From Crocinitomicaceae bacterium (GTDB lineage Bacteria; Bacteroidota; Bacteroidia; Flavobacteriales_D; Crocinitomicaceae), in NCBI GenBank assembly GCA_013215515.1, contig JABSPC010000192.1, forward strand, positions 1 through 9,809: DNA of 9,809 nt, given 5' to 3'. This document shows, piece by piece, positions 1-6,915 of this stretch; the first letter of the stretch is position 1; each line of letters opens with the position of its first letter. The notes beneath the pieces were generated by a model, which was given only the letters and a program-made list of their open reading frames with translations, was not told where the DNA came from and searched no databases. A program made the position numbers and the translations under genes.

Positions 1-1301
1 CCCTAGCATTAATTCTTTCCTTTTTCATTAAGTATTTTGATTGGCGCAATGGAATTGAGAGCTATTCGTATTATAGCAACGAGAACATTCCTCAATACAT
101 TTTCATTTCAATCATAGTTTCAATATTTCTTGGCTTAACTGTTTCCGCAGAAGAGATTAATAAGGATAAAGAAATATTAAGTCGAGAAAAATTCATAAAC
201 CTTTCAAGGAATAGCTATTTGCTATCTAAAATCTCAATCTTATTTTCCATTTCTGCCATACAATCACTGACATTCGTCCTTATCGGGAATTCTATTCTTG
301 AAATTCAAGGAATGTGGTTTGAATACTGGATGGTATTGTTTTCAACTGCCTGTGTTTCCAATATCGCTGGACTTAATATCTCAAGCGCTTTCAACTCGGC
401 CAAAGTCATCTATATAATAGTTCCATTACTGATTATTCCGCAGTTATTATTCAGTGGGGTTATCGTTAAGTTCGACAAACTACACCCGTCCTTATCTGAT
501 GCTACGAAGGTTCCTTGGGTTGGAAACATGATGGTATCTAGATGGGCCTATGAAGCCTTAACTGTTGAACAGGCCAGTCAAAATGAATTGTCAAAAAAGA
601 TTTTTGACCATGAAGTACTATTGAGTAACGCTCAATGGAAAAAGGATTACTGGCTCCCTGAAATTCTATCAGAGAAGAGCATCATGCTCAATGCAAAAGA
701 TTATAATAAAGAAATTGTAGCGAATGCTAAGCTTACGATGACAAATGAACTTTTAAAGGAAAATGTACTTTGGGGGAATTGGAAATGTAAGGGCTGCTTC
801 AATGATCTAGCGACGAAATCTATGACTTCAGAAAAAGATTTCGCAAATATCGATTCTTTCCTGGACACACTTCGCTTGCAATGGATCAATACAATGACTG
901 TTGAGAAAAGAGCAATTGAAAAATTCATTGATAAAACGGGTGCAAAAGAGTACAGAAAACTTGAGGACATGTATCAGAATGAAAGCCTGAACAATCTTGT
1001 CACGAATAAAATGGAGAAAAACAAGATCATTATAACTCCTGGTGAATTACACCAAAATGATGATCCCATTTTTAATGACCCTCAAAAAGTAAGTTTCTTT
1101 AACACACACTTTTTCGCACCTTACAAATACTTATTTGCCAAGAGATATAGCACTTTCCAAATCAACATGATCGTTATTTGGGTCATTTCGATTTTATCAT
1201 ACGTTATGCTCTACTTTGATGTTCTTCGTCATATTCTTAATGGAATAGCAAGAGCTTCAAACAAAATACGTCCCAATAAAAAAGCCCCTATCGCCGACTA
1301 A
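1..1301 (+). CDS. ABC transporter, ABCG-like permease region, 5'-truncated
   Basis: The reading frame is open from position 3, so this is the C-terminal 432 residues of a longer protein; the TTG near 219 is an internal Leu codon, not a start. Visible hydrophobic segments lie at about residues 32-47, 75-96, 109-125 and 135-155 of the fragment, and at 387-405 just before a short basic tail. After the first full segment comes GLTVSAEEI followed by a charged stretch with REKFINLSR, and after the fourth comes GNMMVSRWAYEAL. Both resemble ABCG-type (ABC-2) permeases, where the second motif precedes the large external loop. That loop, about residues 185-380, is long and contains a C-x2-C pair (262/265). 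In Bacteroidetes such proteins usually carry the ATPase domain N-terminal to the permease, which would lie left of this window. The substrate cannot be told. Export is inferred from the family. It converges with fabG, 39 bases away. Confidence 0.8.
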   Translation, partial: LALILSFFIKYFDWRNGIESYSYYSNENIPQYIFISIIVSIFLGLTVSAEEINKDKEILSREKFINLSRNSYLLSKISILFSISAIQSLTFVLIGNSILEIQGMWFEYWMVLFSTACVSNIAGLNISSAFNSAKVIYIIVPLLIIPQLLFSGVIVKFDKLHPSLSDATKVPWVGNMMVSRWAYEALTVEQASQNELSKKIFDHEVLLSNAQWKKDYWLPEILSEKSIMLNAKDYNKEIVANAKLTMTNELLKENVLWGNWKCKGCFNDLATKSMTSEKDFANIDSFLDTLRLQWINTMTVEKRAIEKFIDKTGAKEYRKLEDMYQNESLNNLVTNKMEKNKIIITPGELHQNDDPIFNDPQKVSFFNTHFFAPYKYLFAKRYSTFQINMIVIWVISILSYVMLYFDVLRHILNGIARASNKIRPNKKAPIAD

Positions 1302-1316
1302 TCGAAACAGGAGCTT
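1278..1316 (-). terminator. Intrinsic terminator of fabG, inside the end of the convergent ABC gene
   Basis: Read on the - strand, AAGCTCCT (1316-1309) pairs with AGGGGCTT (1289-1282) through eight pairs, including one T-G wobble. The run of T that ends the right arm continues to 1278. It starts 25 bases past the fabG stop codon. On the + strand the wobble becomes a C-A mismatch and no T-run follows, so it favours - strand transcription. The 19-base loop is rather large. Confidence 0.6.
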
Positions 1317-1340
1317 AATATTTATATTATGTCTTTCTTC

Positions 1341-2087
1341 TTACATCAACATACCTCCACAAACATTAATTGTTTGTCCGGTAATGTAGTTCGACATGTC
1401 TGACCCCAAGAACACCGCTAAATCAGCAACATCTTTAGGGGTTCCACCTCTCCTTAAAGGAATAGCTTTTCTCCATCCTGCTACAACAGCCTCGTCCAAT
1501 TCCGCTGTCATTTCTGTTTCAATGAATCCCGGTGCAATTGCATTACAACGAATACTTCTTGACCCTAACTCTTGAGCAATAGATTTTGAGAATCCTATCA
1601 ACCCTGCTTTTGAAGCAGCATAGTTCGATTGACCTGCGTTTCCGCTAACACCAACAACAGAGGACATATTGATAATTGATCCTTTTCTAGCTTTAAGCAT
1701 TGGTCGCTGAACCGCCTTAGTCAAGTTAAATGCGGATTTCAGGTTCGTATTCATCACATCATCCCATTGTTCTTCGCTCATACGCATTAGCAAAGTATCT
1801 CTTGTAATTCCCGCATTATTTATAAGTACATCAATTGTCCCAAATTCTTCAACCACTTGATCAACTAACGTTTGCGCTTCGTCGAACTTCGAAGCATCAG
1901 ATTTAAAACCTTTAACCATTCCCCCATTCGATGATAATTCTGCTTCTAAAGCCTTAGCTCTATCAACTGAAGAAAGATATGTAAATGCAACCTTAGCTCC
2001 GTGTTTAACACATTCTTCCGCAATCGCTTTACCAATTCCTCTTGAGGCTCCAGTAATTAAAACAACTTTATCTTCCAATAATTTCAT
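1341..2087 (-). CDS. fabG: 3-oxoacyl-[acyl-carrier-protein] reductase FabG
   Basis: NADPH-dependent reduction of 3-oxoacyl-ACP to 3-hydroxyacyl-ACP, the first reductive step of each type II fatty-acid elongation cycle, in the cytoplasm. The 248-residue protein is a classical short-chain dehydrogenase of normal FabG length. It shows the cofactor-binding TGASRGIG (12-19), NNAG (90-93), and a catalytic tetrad N115, S143 (SSVVG), Y156 and K160 (YAASK), with the same spacing as E. coli FabG. PGFIETEMT follows (186-194) and the C-terminus is the usual GGM-x-M type. The ATG at 2087 is the natural start, since the Rossmann fold begins at residue 7; the bases before it (AGAAGT) give only a weak ribosome site, as is common in this phylum. 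It stands alone rather than in a fab cluster. A paralogous SDR with another substrate is possible, but the sequence is very FabG-like. Confidence 0.95.
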   Translation of the reverse strand: MKLLEDKVVLITGASRGIGKAIAEECVKHGAKVAFTYLSSVDRAKALEAELSSNGGMVKGFKSDASKFDEAQTLVDQVVEEFGTIDVLINNAGITRDTLLMRMSEEQWDDVMNTNLKSAFNLTKAVQRPMLKARKGSIINMSSVVGVSGNAGQSNYAASKAGLIGFSKSIAQELGSRSIRCNAIAPGFIETEMTAELDEAVVAGWRKAIPLRRGGTPKDVADLAVFLGSDMSNYITGQTINVCGGMLM

Positions 2088-2098
2088 ACTTCTGATTT

Positions 2099-2131
2099 TT
2101 TGCGGCTAAGTTAATAAAAAGAGTACGTTTT
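2099..2131 (+). promoter_or_regulatory. Candidate + strand promoter for the small RNA
   Basis: TTTG (2099-2102), a 21-base spacer, then TACGTTTT (2124-2131) match the Bacteroidetes pattern TTTG / TAnnTTTG in all but the last base. A start point near 2138 is expected. It points away from fabG into a gap with no gene, which ends in a + strand terminator. Such short AT-rich boxes also arise by chance, so support comes mainly from that pairing. Confidence 0.4.
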
Positions 2132-2150
2132 TGATATTTTTCATTCTCCG

Positions 2151-2212
2151 ACTTAGGTAATATTGAATGGTAGAGTAATCAATCGATTGACTCTCATATG
2201 AATATCCTAAGT
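2151..2212. repeat. Long imperfect inverted repeat with a 12-bp palindromic tip
   Basis: ACTTAGG (2151-2157) pairs with CCTAAGT (2206-2212), ATATT (2160-2164) with AATAT (2201-2205), and AGAG (2172-2175) with CTCT (2191-2194). The tip is the perfect palindrome TCAATCGATTGA (2179-2190). About 23 pairs form in all, broken by small bulges. It could fold in RNA from either strand: in the candidate small RNA, or in a long fabG leader if the promoter at 2264-2295 is used. The palindromic tip alone could also be a protein-binding site. Confidence 0.6.
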
Positions 2213-2263
2213 TGAAACTTTTTGATGAATCAAATTCTATTTCTCTAGTGCAAAATAATCGAT

Positions 2264-2295
2264 GAAACATAGGGAATATTCAACTACCCTTTCAA
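2264..2295 (-). promoter_or_regulatory. fabG: Candidate fabG promoter with a long leader
   Basis: On the - strand TTG (2295-2293), a 21-base spacer and TATGTTTC (2271-2264) fit TTG / TAnnTTTG with one mismatch. Initiation near 2257 would give fabG a leader of about 170 nt containing the 2151-2212 hairpin, antisense to the candidate small RNA. No better pair of boxes is seen nearer the fabG start; a TAACTTAG at 2113-2106 has no upstream TTG partner. Confidence 0.3.
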
Positions 2296-2364
2296 TAGAC
2301 CATACTAAACCGATTTATTGGCTACTTTAACGGCAGGTTTAGTTGTAAAAGGTAGGTTAGGTAT

Positions 2365-2406
2365 GGAAAGCAGTAAAGTTTAACTTTGCTGCTTTCCCTT
2401 TTTTTT
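2365..2406 (+). terminator. Strong + strand intrinsic terminator
   Basis: GGAAAGCAGTAAAG (2365-2378) pairs with CTTTGCTGCTTTCC (2384-2397) over 14 positions with a single T-G wobble. The loop is five bases, and eight T residues (2399-2406) follow. The T-run lies only on the + strand side. The porin gene reading the other way meets A residues before the hairpin, and no T-run after it, so the hairpin is at best a 3'-end stabiliser for that mRNA. Confidence 0.85.
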
Positions 2407-2410
2407 ATAT

Positions 2411-4165
2411 CTAATTAAAGAAATCCCAAGTCACCCCTACTCTAAGACGAGCTGATGCAATTGGATAACCAAACTGCTCTTCATTTGTCTTGTCACTCCA
2501 GTAATATCCTATGTTTTCGTACCTAACATAGAACCTAAACTCCTCAATTCCAAAAGAGGCAAATGCATGAAGGTTGAAAATTGATCCTGTTTGGTTTGTC
2601 CCTGAAGTGACGAACATGTTATATGTCTCCATAGCTGGAACATAAACTCTATTGTTGAACTTAGTGGTATAGGAAGCATCTACCCCGAACAGAACTTCTA
2701 ATTTCTTAGCCTCAAACAATCTACCTTTAAAGAAGATCCGAGAATACATTTGGAAAGTTGGTAAGTATCCGTTATTATCAAATGAATAAACCACTGTTGG
2801 AAGAATATTAAAATTCCCAAGTACCAATTGAGCCTTAGCCTTAATAGAACCATACGAAAATAAATTCAACGAATCATTGCGCCATGTGTACCCGTCAAAA
2901 ATATACGTAGACGAAAATGAATTAAAATTGGCACTCACTCCGAAATTAAAATTGGAATCTTTCACATTCCAATTCAAGCCTCCTCCTACTCTCATTGATG
3001 TCTGTTTCCCTATGTTACCCAATGAATAACTAAAGTTATTGGCAAAATAGGATCGTTGAAATGGCTCAGGAGCAGTGTTCTTCAACATAAAACCACCACT
3101 TACTTTAAGGTCGCCTTTTTGATATTTGAACCGAGCCTCTTCACTCCATTCATTAAACGCTCCCAATAAGTTCAAACGGGCTTCATTCGTTAAAACAAAG
3201 TCTTTTATTTTTATTCTAGCATTCGTTACAAAGCTGATTTCATTTGTATCTCTATTCACTCCTAAATTTTGAAAATTCCAATAGCCGTGTTCTATCAAGG
3301 CATCCAAGTAGAATTTCGATTTACGATTCGAATAATAAGTTCCAGCTGCATTTCGAATTCTAGCCCAATTAAATTGATCTCTGGTTGCAGTCGAATCGAG
3401 GTGAATCGTATCGTATATGAGATGGAAGTCAACAGCCGTCTCTAAATACTCACGGTTCGTAATAGTATAATGATGATGCGTCGTTAAACCGAAATGGTTC
3501 AATGAATCAGGACTAAAGTTTAAGTAATTTTTTAGATAGACGGAGCCTAGCTTTAGAGAACTGCTTGCGTCTAATTTATTTACGGAGGCAAATTCTAAGC
3601 CTAGAGTATCTATTATTTCATAATTAGAGACGGTATTCTCTACTCCTCCCGAATGTGCTAAAGCCCATGACTGGAAACTCGCTTTTAATTGAAAGCTATA
3701 GCGCTTTGCATCTCTTTGCAGTTGTGCTCTGAGGTTGTTTTCGCTATACCCTGAGTTCTGGATGAATCCGATTCCTGAATTTCGGCTGTACTTTAAATTG
3801 AATAGAAAATGATCAGAAAATGCTTGGCTATAATCCAATCGAACAAATTGAGCCCCCTGACCTCCAAATGAATAAGCAAAACCTAAATGAGGAATTGCTG
3901 AAAATTTCAATGGGTCAAATTTTGAAAATCTTTGAAACTTGCGAGAGCTTAAATCATCGTAAAGACTCATCGTCGACAACCCCTTTAAGCTAAGAATTGA
4001 CCTTCCACCTTCGAAGGCTACAGGAAGGTCTGCAATGCTGATATCGAATGTATCAATAGCACCTCCAGTGTTCTGCTCATAGCGCACTGTATCAGGCTCA
4101 AGGTCGATCTGACCAAGCAAGGATAACGAGCTAAGAAACATAAAAACGAAGGTTATTTTTTTCAT
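2411..4165 (-). CDS. Putative outer-membrane porin, Bacteroidetes Porin_10-like beta-barrel
   Basis: Probably an outer-membrane channel; the substrate is unknown. I chose the ATG at 4165 (584 residues) over the in-frame ATG 30 bases upstream. It begins MKKITFVFMFLSSLSLLG, a clean signal peptide with likely cleavage near residue 18, and is preceded by AGAAAG. The mature part has many alternating hydrophobic/polar strands rich in Tyr, Phe, Asn and Ser, typical of a beta-barrel. It ends GYP, about eight residues, then RVGVTWDFFN, a C-terminal strand closely resembling the Bacteroidetes 'putative porin' family. Length is also typical for that family. There is no TonB box or plug domain, so a TonB-dependent receptor is unlikely. 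It lies just downstream of the rpsT terminator, so it is probably transcribed on its own. TAAATTTA at 4190-4183 could be a -7 box but lacks a -33 partner. Confidence 0.75.
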   Translation of the reverse strand: MKKITFVFMFLSSLSLLGQIDLEPDTVRYEQNTGGAIDTFDISIADLPVAFEGGRSILSLKGLSTMSLYDDLSSRKFQRFSKFDPLKFSAIPHLGFAYSFGGQGAQFVRLDYSQAFSDHFLFNLKYSRNSGIGFIQNSGYSENNLRAQLQRDAKRYSFQLKASFQSWALAHSGGVENTVSNYEIIDTLGLEFASVNKLDASSSLKLGSVYLKNYLNFSPDSLNHFGLTTHHHYTITNREYLETAVDFHLIYDTIHLDSTATRDQFNWARIRNAAGTYYSNRKSKFYLDALIEHGYWNFQNLGVNRDTNEISFVTNARIKIKDFVLTNEARLNLLGAFNEWSEEARFKYQKGDLKVSGGFMLKNTAPEPFQRSYFANNFSYSLGNIGKQTSMRVGGGLNWNVKDSNFNFGVSANFNSFSSTYIFDGYTWRNDSLNLFSYGSIKAKAQLVLGNFNILPTVVYSFDNNGYLPTFQMYSRIFFKGRLFEAKKLEVLFGVDASYTTKFNNRVYVPAMETYNMFVTSGTNQTGSIFNLHAFASFGIEEFRFYVRYENIGYYWSDKTNEEQFGYPIASARLRVGVTWDFFN

Positions 4166-4193
4166 GCGCTTTCTTTCGAACGTAAATTTATAC

Positions 4194-4228
4194 AAAAAAA
4201 GGGGCAGCCCGACATAATCAGGAGCCCC
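4194..4228 (-). terminator. rpsT: Intrinsic terminator of rpsT
   Basis: On the - strand GGGGC-T-CCTGA (4228-4218) pairs with TCGGG-CT-GCCCC (4212-4201). That is two five-pair helices separated by a small internal loop, with loop TTATG. Seven T residues (4200-4194) follow. It starts 24 bases past the rpsT stop codon. Confidence 0.9.
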
Positions 4229-4252
4229 ATATAAGATCTTAAATTGGTAAGA

Positions 4253-4504
4253 CTAAAGGTTGTTAATCTTAACTTGAAGTCCAGATTTTAAATTAGCCGC
4301 TTTATTCTTGTGAATAACGTTTGTTTTAGCCAATTTATCAATCATTGTAACAACTGAAGACAACATTTTCTCAGCATCTTTCTTGCTTGTCAATTCTCTT
4401 AACGTACGAATTGCGTTACGCATTGTCTTGTGTTGATACTTGTTACGAAGTCTTTTAGTCTCGCTCGATCTAATTCTCTTTAATGCTGACTTATGATTTG
4501 CCAT
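4253..4504 (-). CDS. rpsT: 30S ribosomal protein bS20
   Basis: Small primary 16S rRNA-binding protein of the 30S subunit. The 83-residue, highly basic, helical sequence starts [18 protein letters not shown], the hallmark of bS20, and keeps [10 protein letters not shown] (28-37) and the Lys-rich [10 protein letters not shown] near the end. Length is normal for the family. The purine-rich AGAGAG six bases before the ATG is a usable ribosome site. The tRNA-Glu gene ends 33 bases upstream with no terminator or promoter boxes between, so rpsT is probably expressed from the promoter at 4643-4673 as part of a tRNA-mRNA transcript. A clear terminator follows. Confidence 0.98.
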   Translation of the reverse strand: MANHKSALKRIRSSETKRLRNKYQHKTMRNAIRTLRELTSKKDAEKMLSSVVTMIDKLAKTNVIHKNKAANLKSGLQVKINNL

Positions 4505-4537
4505 ATTTTCTCTCTTTTTTAAACTCTTAATTTACTG

Positions 4538-4609
4538 TAGCCCATAGGAGAATCGAACTCCTGTTTCCAGGATGAAAACCTGGCGTCCTAACCACTAGAC
4601 GAATGGGCC
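4538..4609 (-). tRNA. tRNA-Glu (anticodon UUC)
   Basis: The - strand reads GGCCCAT at the 5' end (4609-4603) and ATGGGCT at the 3' end (4545-4539), forming the acceptor stem with a G1-U72 wobble, then discriminator A at 4538. The anticodon arm is CCAGG-TTTTCAT-CCTGG, which gives TTC for Glu codons GAA/GAG. The T arm is AGGAG-TTCGATT-CTCCT. CCA is not encoded (CAG follows), so it must be added after transcription. The D arm has the usual AGTGGTTA loop. Confidence 0.97.
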
Positions 4610-4642
4610 AAATAATATTTCAATATCCCCGTTTTGGGAGTG

Positions 4643-4673
4643 CAAATATAAAGTGAAATTCTTTAATGACAAA
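4643..4673 (-). promoter_or_regulatory. Consensus Bacteroidetes promoter of tRNA-Glu-rpsT
   Basis: On the - strand TTTG (4673-4670), exactly 19 bases, then TATATTTG (4650-4643) match the TTTG / TAnnTTTG consensus without a mismatch. The predicted start near 4637 lies about 28 bases before the tRNA. The box begins 20 bases after the stop codon of the upstream unknown gene. This is the best promoter in the window, as expected for a stable-RNA gene. Confidence 0.8.
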
Positions 4674-4692
4674 CGGTTTCAACGATTTTTTC

Positions 4693-5379
4693 TTAAAAAA
4701 TATCACCTCCCTCTTTGGAGAACTTGAATCCTAGTCTTTTACCTGTCGCAATTTGAAGATCAGAGCTGACTTCTTGGACTTGCATTACTGTAACTTCTTG
4801 TACCAAATCGTAAGGTGGAGTAATCAAATCAAAACCGACGGCAAATGCAATAGCACTTTGAACAATGTCACGAATTAAATCTGGAGTCATCTTACTGTTT
4901 TCGAGATCTTTAAATAAGTCTCCAAGATCACCCTTCCCTTCTACCATGCAATTCTTTTCGTGGTTCATAAAGACACGTCCTATCAAATATCCAGCGTCAT
5001 TGAATCTGTTTTTCTCGTATGATTCAGCTAAAAAATTATAGATATTTATCATTCCAAAATAGCCATTCGCGCCATTTTCTTTCAAATAATCTGTTTCCCA
5101 TAAAGGGTCATCATCTTGAAGTCTAAAGATATTTCGGTGCAATTGGAAAACTAAAACATCACTTCCGATATAAGCGATAAACTCATGGCTTCCCTTGTTA
5201 TCAAATTTTAAGCGAATTCGGTTGTCATTGACCTCTTTTCTAAATGCCGCAATCTCAGTTTGAATTGCTTCTTTAAATTGCCCAAGGATTTCCTCAGAAT
5301 AGTCAGCTACATCTTGCTTAACAGCAGCCTTATTGATTAATAAATCAATAATCTTCGAACGTACATCCTTTTCAACCAT
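4693..5379 (-). CDS. Conserved Bacteroidetes protein of unknown function, coupled to proS
   Basis: I cannot assign a function. The 228-residue protein has no signal peptide or membrane segment, so it is probably cytoplasmic. Residues 1-50 look helical and charged. Residues 55-90 look like beta strands (RIRLKFDNKG, IGSDVLVFQL). GYFGMINIYNFLAESY (107-122) and ITPPYDLV (186-193) are the most distinctive stretches, and the end has TGKRLGFKF. It resembles hypothetical proteins I associate with Flavobacteriia, known by sequence only. I chose the ATG at 5379, one base after the proS TAA. An in-frame ATG at 5406 inside proS would add nine residues (MLFLQKLIK) but seems less likely. The spacing implies one transcript and probable translational coupling with proS. 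No terminator is visible after it, so some read-through into tRNA-Glu is possible. Confidence 0.8.
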   Translation of the reverse strand: MVEKDVRSKIIDLLINKAAVKQDVADYSEEILGQFKEAIQTEIAAFRKEVNDNRIRLKFDNKGSHEFIAYIGSDVLVFQLHRNIFRLQDDDPLWETDYLKENGANGYFGMINIYNFLAESYEKNRFNDAGYLIGRVFMNHEKNCMVEGKGDLGDLFKDLENSKMTPDLIRDIVQSAIAFAVGFDLITPPYDLVQEVTVMQVQEVSSDLQIATGKRLGFKFSKEGGDIF

Positions 5380-5380
5380 T

Positions 5381-6859
5381 TTAATAAGCTTTTGCAAAAA
5401 CAACACGCCCAGCGGACGGCTTTCCAGTCACCATACAAACTCCTGCTTCCTCTTCTCTGTCAAAAGGAATACATCGGATTGTCGCCTTTGTCTCATCTTT
5501 GATTTGTTTCTCAGTTTCTTCAGTGCCATCCCAATGTGCCAAAAAGAAGCCTCCCTCAGACTTTACCTTTGCCTTAAACTCATCGTAAGAATCGATTGGG
5601 CGAATATTATTCTTTCTGAATTCCAACGCTCTATTGTACAAGTTGGATTGAATATCTTCCAATAATGCCTCAATATTAGAATCAACCCCATCAAAGGTTA
5701 CAATCTCTTTTGTCTTATTATCTCTCCTGGCAACTTCGATTTTCCCATTTTCGAAATCCCTCATCCCCATTGCCAATCGAACCGGAACCCCTTTTGCTTC
5801 ATATTCAGCAAATTTCCAACCTGGACGTCGGTTATCATCATTATCAAATTTGAATGAAATCCCTTTTGCTTTCAACTTCGCTCCTAGTTCATTGATTCTC
5901 TCTGAAATTGCAGCCAAATCTTCATCTGTCTTATAAATTGGAATAGCTACTACTTGAATTGGTGCTAATGCAGGAGGCAAAACCAATCCTTCATCATCCG
6001 AATGGGTCATAATCAAAGCTCCCATTAATCGAGTAGAAACACCCCATGATGTTGCCCAAACGTATTCTTTTTTTCCTTCTTTATCAGCAAATTTCACATC
6101 AAATGCCTTCGCGAAATTCTGACCTAAAAAGTGTGAAGTCCCAGCCTGCAAAGCTTTACCATCTTGCATCATAGCCTCAATCGTATATGTAGCATCGGCA
6201 CCTGCAAATCGTTCACTATCCGATTTCGCTCCTTTTATAACTGGCATCGCCATCGATTCCTCAGCAAAATCAGCATAAATATTATTCATCAACTCCGCTT
6301 CAGCTAACGCTTCAGCTTTCGTTTGATGAGCAGTATGTCCTTCTTGCCATAAAAACTCGGTAGTCCTTAGAAAGATCCGTGTACGCATCTCCCAGCGAAC
6401 TACATTTGCCCATTGATTAATAAGTATAGGCAAATCACGATAAGATTGAATCCACCTCCGATAAGTACTCCAAATAATTGCCTCACTTGTTGGACGAACA
6501 ATCAATTCCTCCTGAAGTTTTGCCGCAGGATCAACGATAAGTTTTCCTTTGTTATTTGGGTCGTTAATTAGTCTGTGATGTGTTACTACTGCACATTCTT
6601 TTGCAAATCCTTCAGCATTTTTTTCTTCTGCTTCGAATAAGCTTTTAGGAATGAATATTGGGAAGTAAGCGTTTGAATGTCCAGTTTCCTTGAATTTTGC
6701 ATCCAAGATATCTTTCATTTTTTCCCAGATCGCGTAACCATATGGCTTAATCACCATACAACCTCTTACATCTGAATTCTCCGCAAGATCAGCTCTTTGA
6801 ACTATCTCATTGTACCATTTGGAATAATCCTCTTCTCTTGTAGTGTATTTTTGAGCCAT
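5381..6859 (-). CDS. proS: Prolyl-tRNA synthetase, eukaryote/archaea-like type
   Basis: Charges tRNA-Pro with proline in the cytoplasm. The 492-residue protein is the short class II ProRS type that lacks the INS editing domain of the E. coli enzyme. Visible are the motif 1 region ([16 protein letters not shown], 33-48), the RPTSE loop (122-126), motif 2 (RWEMRTR to [10 protein letters not shown], 155-178), and [14 protein letters not shown] (241-254). Motif 3 is [19 protein letters not shown] (273-291). An anticodon-binding domain follows at about 300-400, and the C-terminal domain ends in the Tyr typical of this type (FAKAY). The zinc site of that domain is mostly gone: D444, T449 and T478 stand where Cys is usual and only C475 remains, which I recall as normal for Bacteroidetes. 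It precedes the unknown 228-residue gene by one base and follows the TPR-like gene by 56 bases. Confidence 0.97.
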   Translation of the reverse strand: MAQKYTTREEDYSKWYNEIVQRADLAENSDVRGCMVIKPYGYAIWEKMKDILDAKFKETGHSNAYFPIFIPKSLFEAEEKNAEGFAKECAVVTHHRLINDPNNKGKLIVDPAAKLQEELIVRPTSEAIIWSTYRRWIQSYRDLPILINQWANVVRWEMRTRIFLRTTEFLWQEGHTAHQTKAEALAEAELMNNIYADFAEESMAMPVIKGAKSDSERFAGADATYTIEAMMQDGKALQAGTSHFLGQNFAKAFDVKFADKEGKKEYVWATSWGVSTRLMGALIMTHSDDEGLVLPPALAPIQVVAIPIYKTDEDLAAISERINELGAKLKAKGISFKFDNDDNRRPGWKFAEYEAKGVPVRLAMGMRDFENGKIEVARRDNKTKEIVTFDGVDSNIEALLEDIQSNLYNRALEFRKNNIRPIDSYDEFKAKVKSEGGFFLAHWDGTEETEKQIKDETKATIRCIPFDREEEAGVCMVTGKPSAGRVVFAKAY

Positions 6860-6891
6860 AATTTAATAAGGAATACGTGCTTTTAAGACAC

Positions 6892-6899
6892 CAAAAATA
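6892..6899 (-). promoter_or_regulatory. proS: Candidate -7 box of proS
   Basis: TATTTTTG on the - strand (6899-6892) fits TAnnTTTG exactly and lies 33 bases before the proS start, in the 56-bp gap after the TPR-like gene. No TTG is found about 19-21 bases upstream; the only TTTTG (6910-6906) is six bases away. proS may therefore rely partly on read-through from the gene upstream, since no terminator separates them. Confidence 0.35.
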
Positions 6900-6915
6900 G
6901 AAAAACAAAAGGATA

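Larger units (their letters stand above)
2138..2406 (+). ncRNA. Candidate structured small RNA between fabG and the porin gene
   Basis: This 323-bp gap has no convincing ORF on either strand but is rich in inverted repeats. In + orientation there is a promoter-like sequence (2099-2131), a long imperfect hairpin (2151-2212), and a small hairpin TTTGA-TGAA-TCAAA (2221-2234). A two-layer stem follows: CTACCCTTT (2284-2292) with AAAAGGTAG (2347-2355), one mismatch, encloses ACTAAACC (2304-2311) with GGTTTAGT (2336-2343). Then comes a strong intrinsic terminator (2365-2406). Both flanking genes are on the - strand, so the terminator serves neither. An RNA of about 270 nt with its end 4 bases from the porin stop codon is inferred. 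I see no tmRNA, RNase P or SRP signature, and the ends do not pair as in 6S RNA. Ends are approximate; function is unknown. Confidence 0.45.

Noticed and set aside
701..970. 89-codon - strand ORF inside the ABC transporter gene.
   Set aside because: It lies wholly opposite a convincing coding frame and its translation resembles no protein; a shadow ORF.
2262..2330. A 22-codon + strand ORF starting MKHREYSTT inside the fabG-porin gap.
   Set aside because: No ribosome site, ordinary chance length, and it overlaps predicted RNA stems; not supported as a gene.
4166..4195. Upstream ATG giving the porin ten extra residues.
   Set aside because: It would place a charged stretch ahead of a clean signal peptide, and the ATG at 4165 has a better purine-rich leader.
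4538..4609. tRNA-Glu as a possible integration (att) site.
   Set aside because: No repeated tRNA 3' end, integrase or foreign-looking genes nearby; the surroundings are housekeeping.
5381..5560. Loss of three of the four zinc-binding Cys in the ProRS C-terminal domain (D444, T449, T478).
   Set aside because: From memory, Bacteroidetes ProRS proteins share the AHWDGT and CMVTGKPS versions, so this is lineage-typical rather than decay.
5333..5665. 110-codon + strand ORF across the proS 3' end.
   Set aside because: Antisense shadow of proS and the coupled gene, low-complexity Ser/Phe-rich translation.
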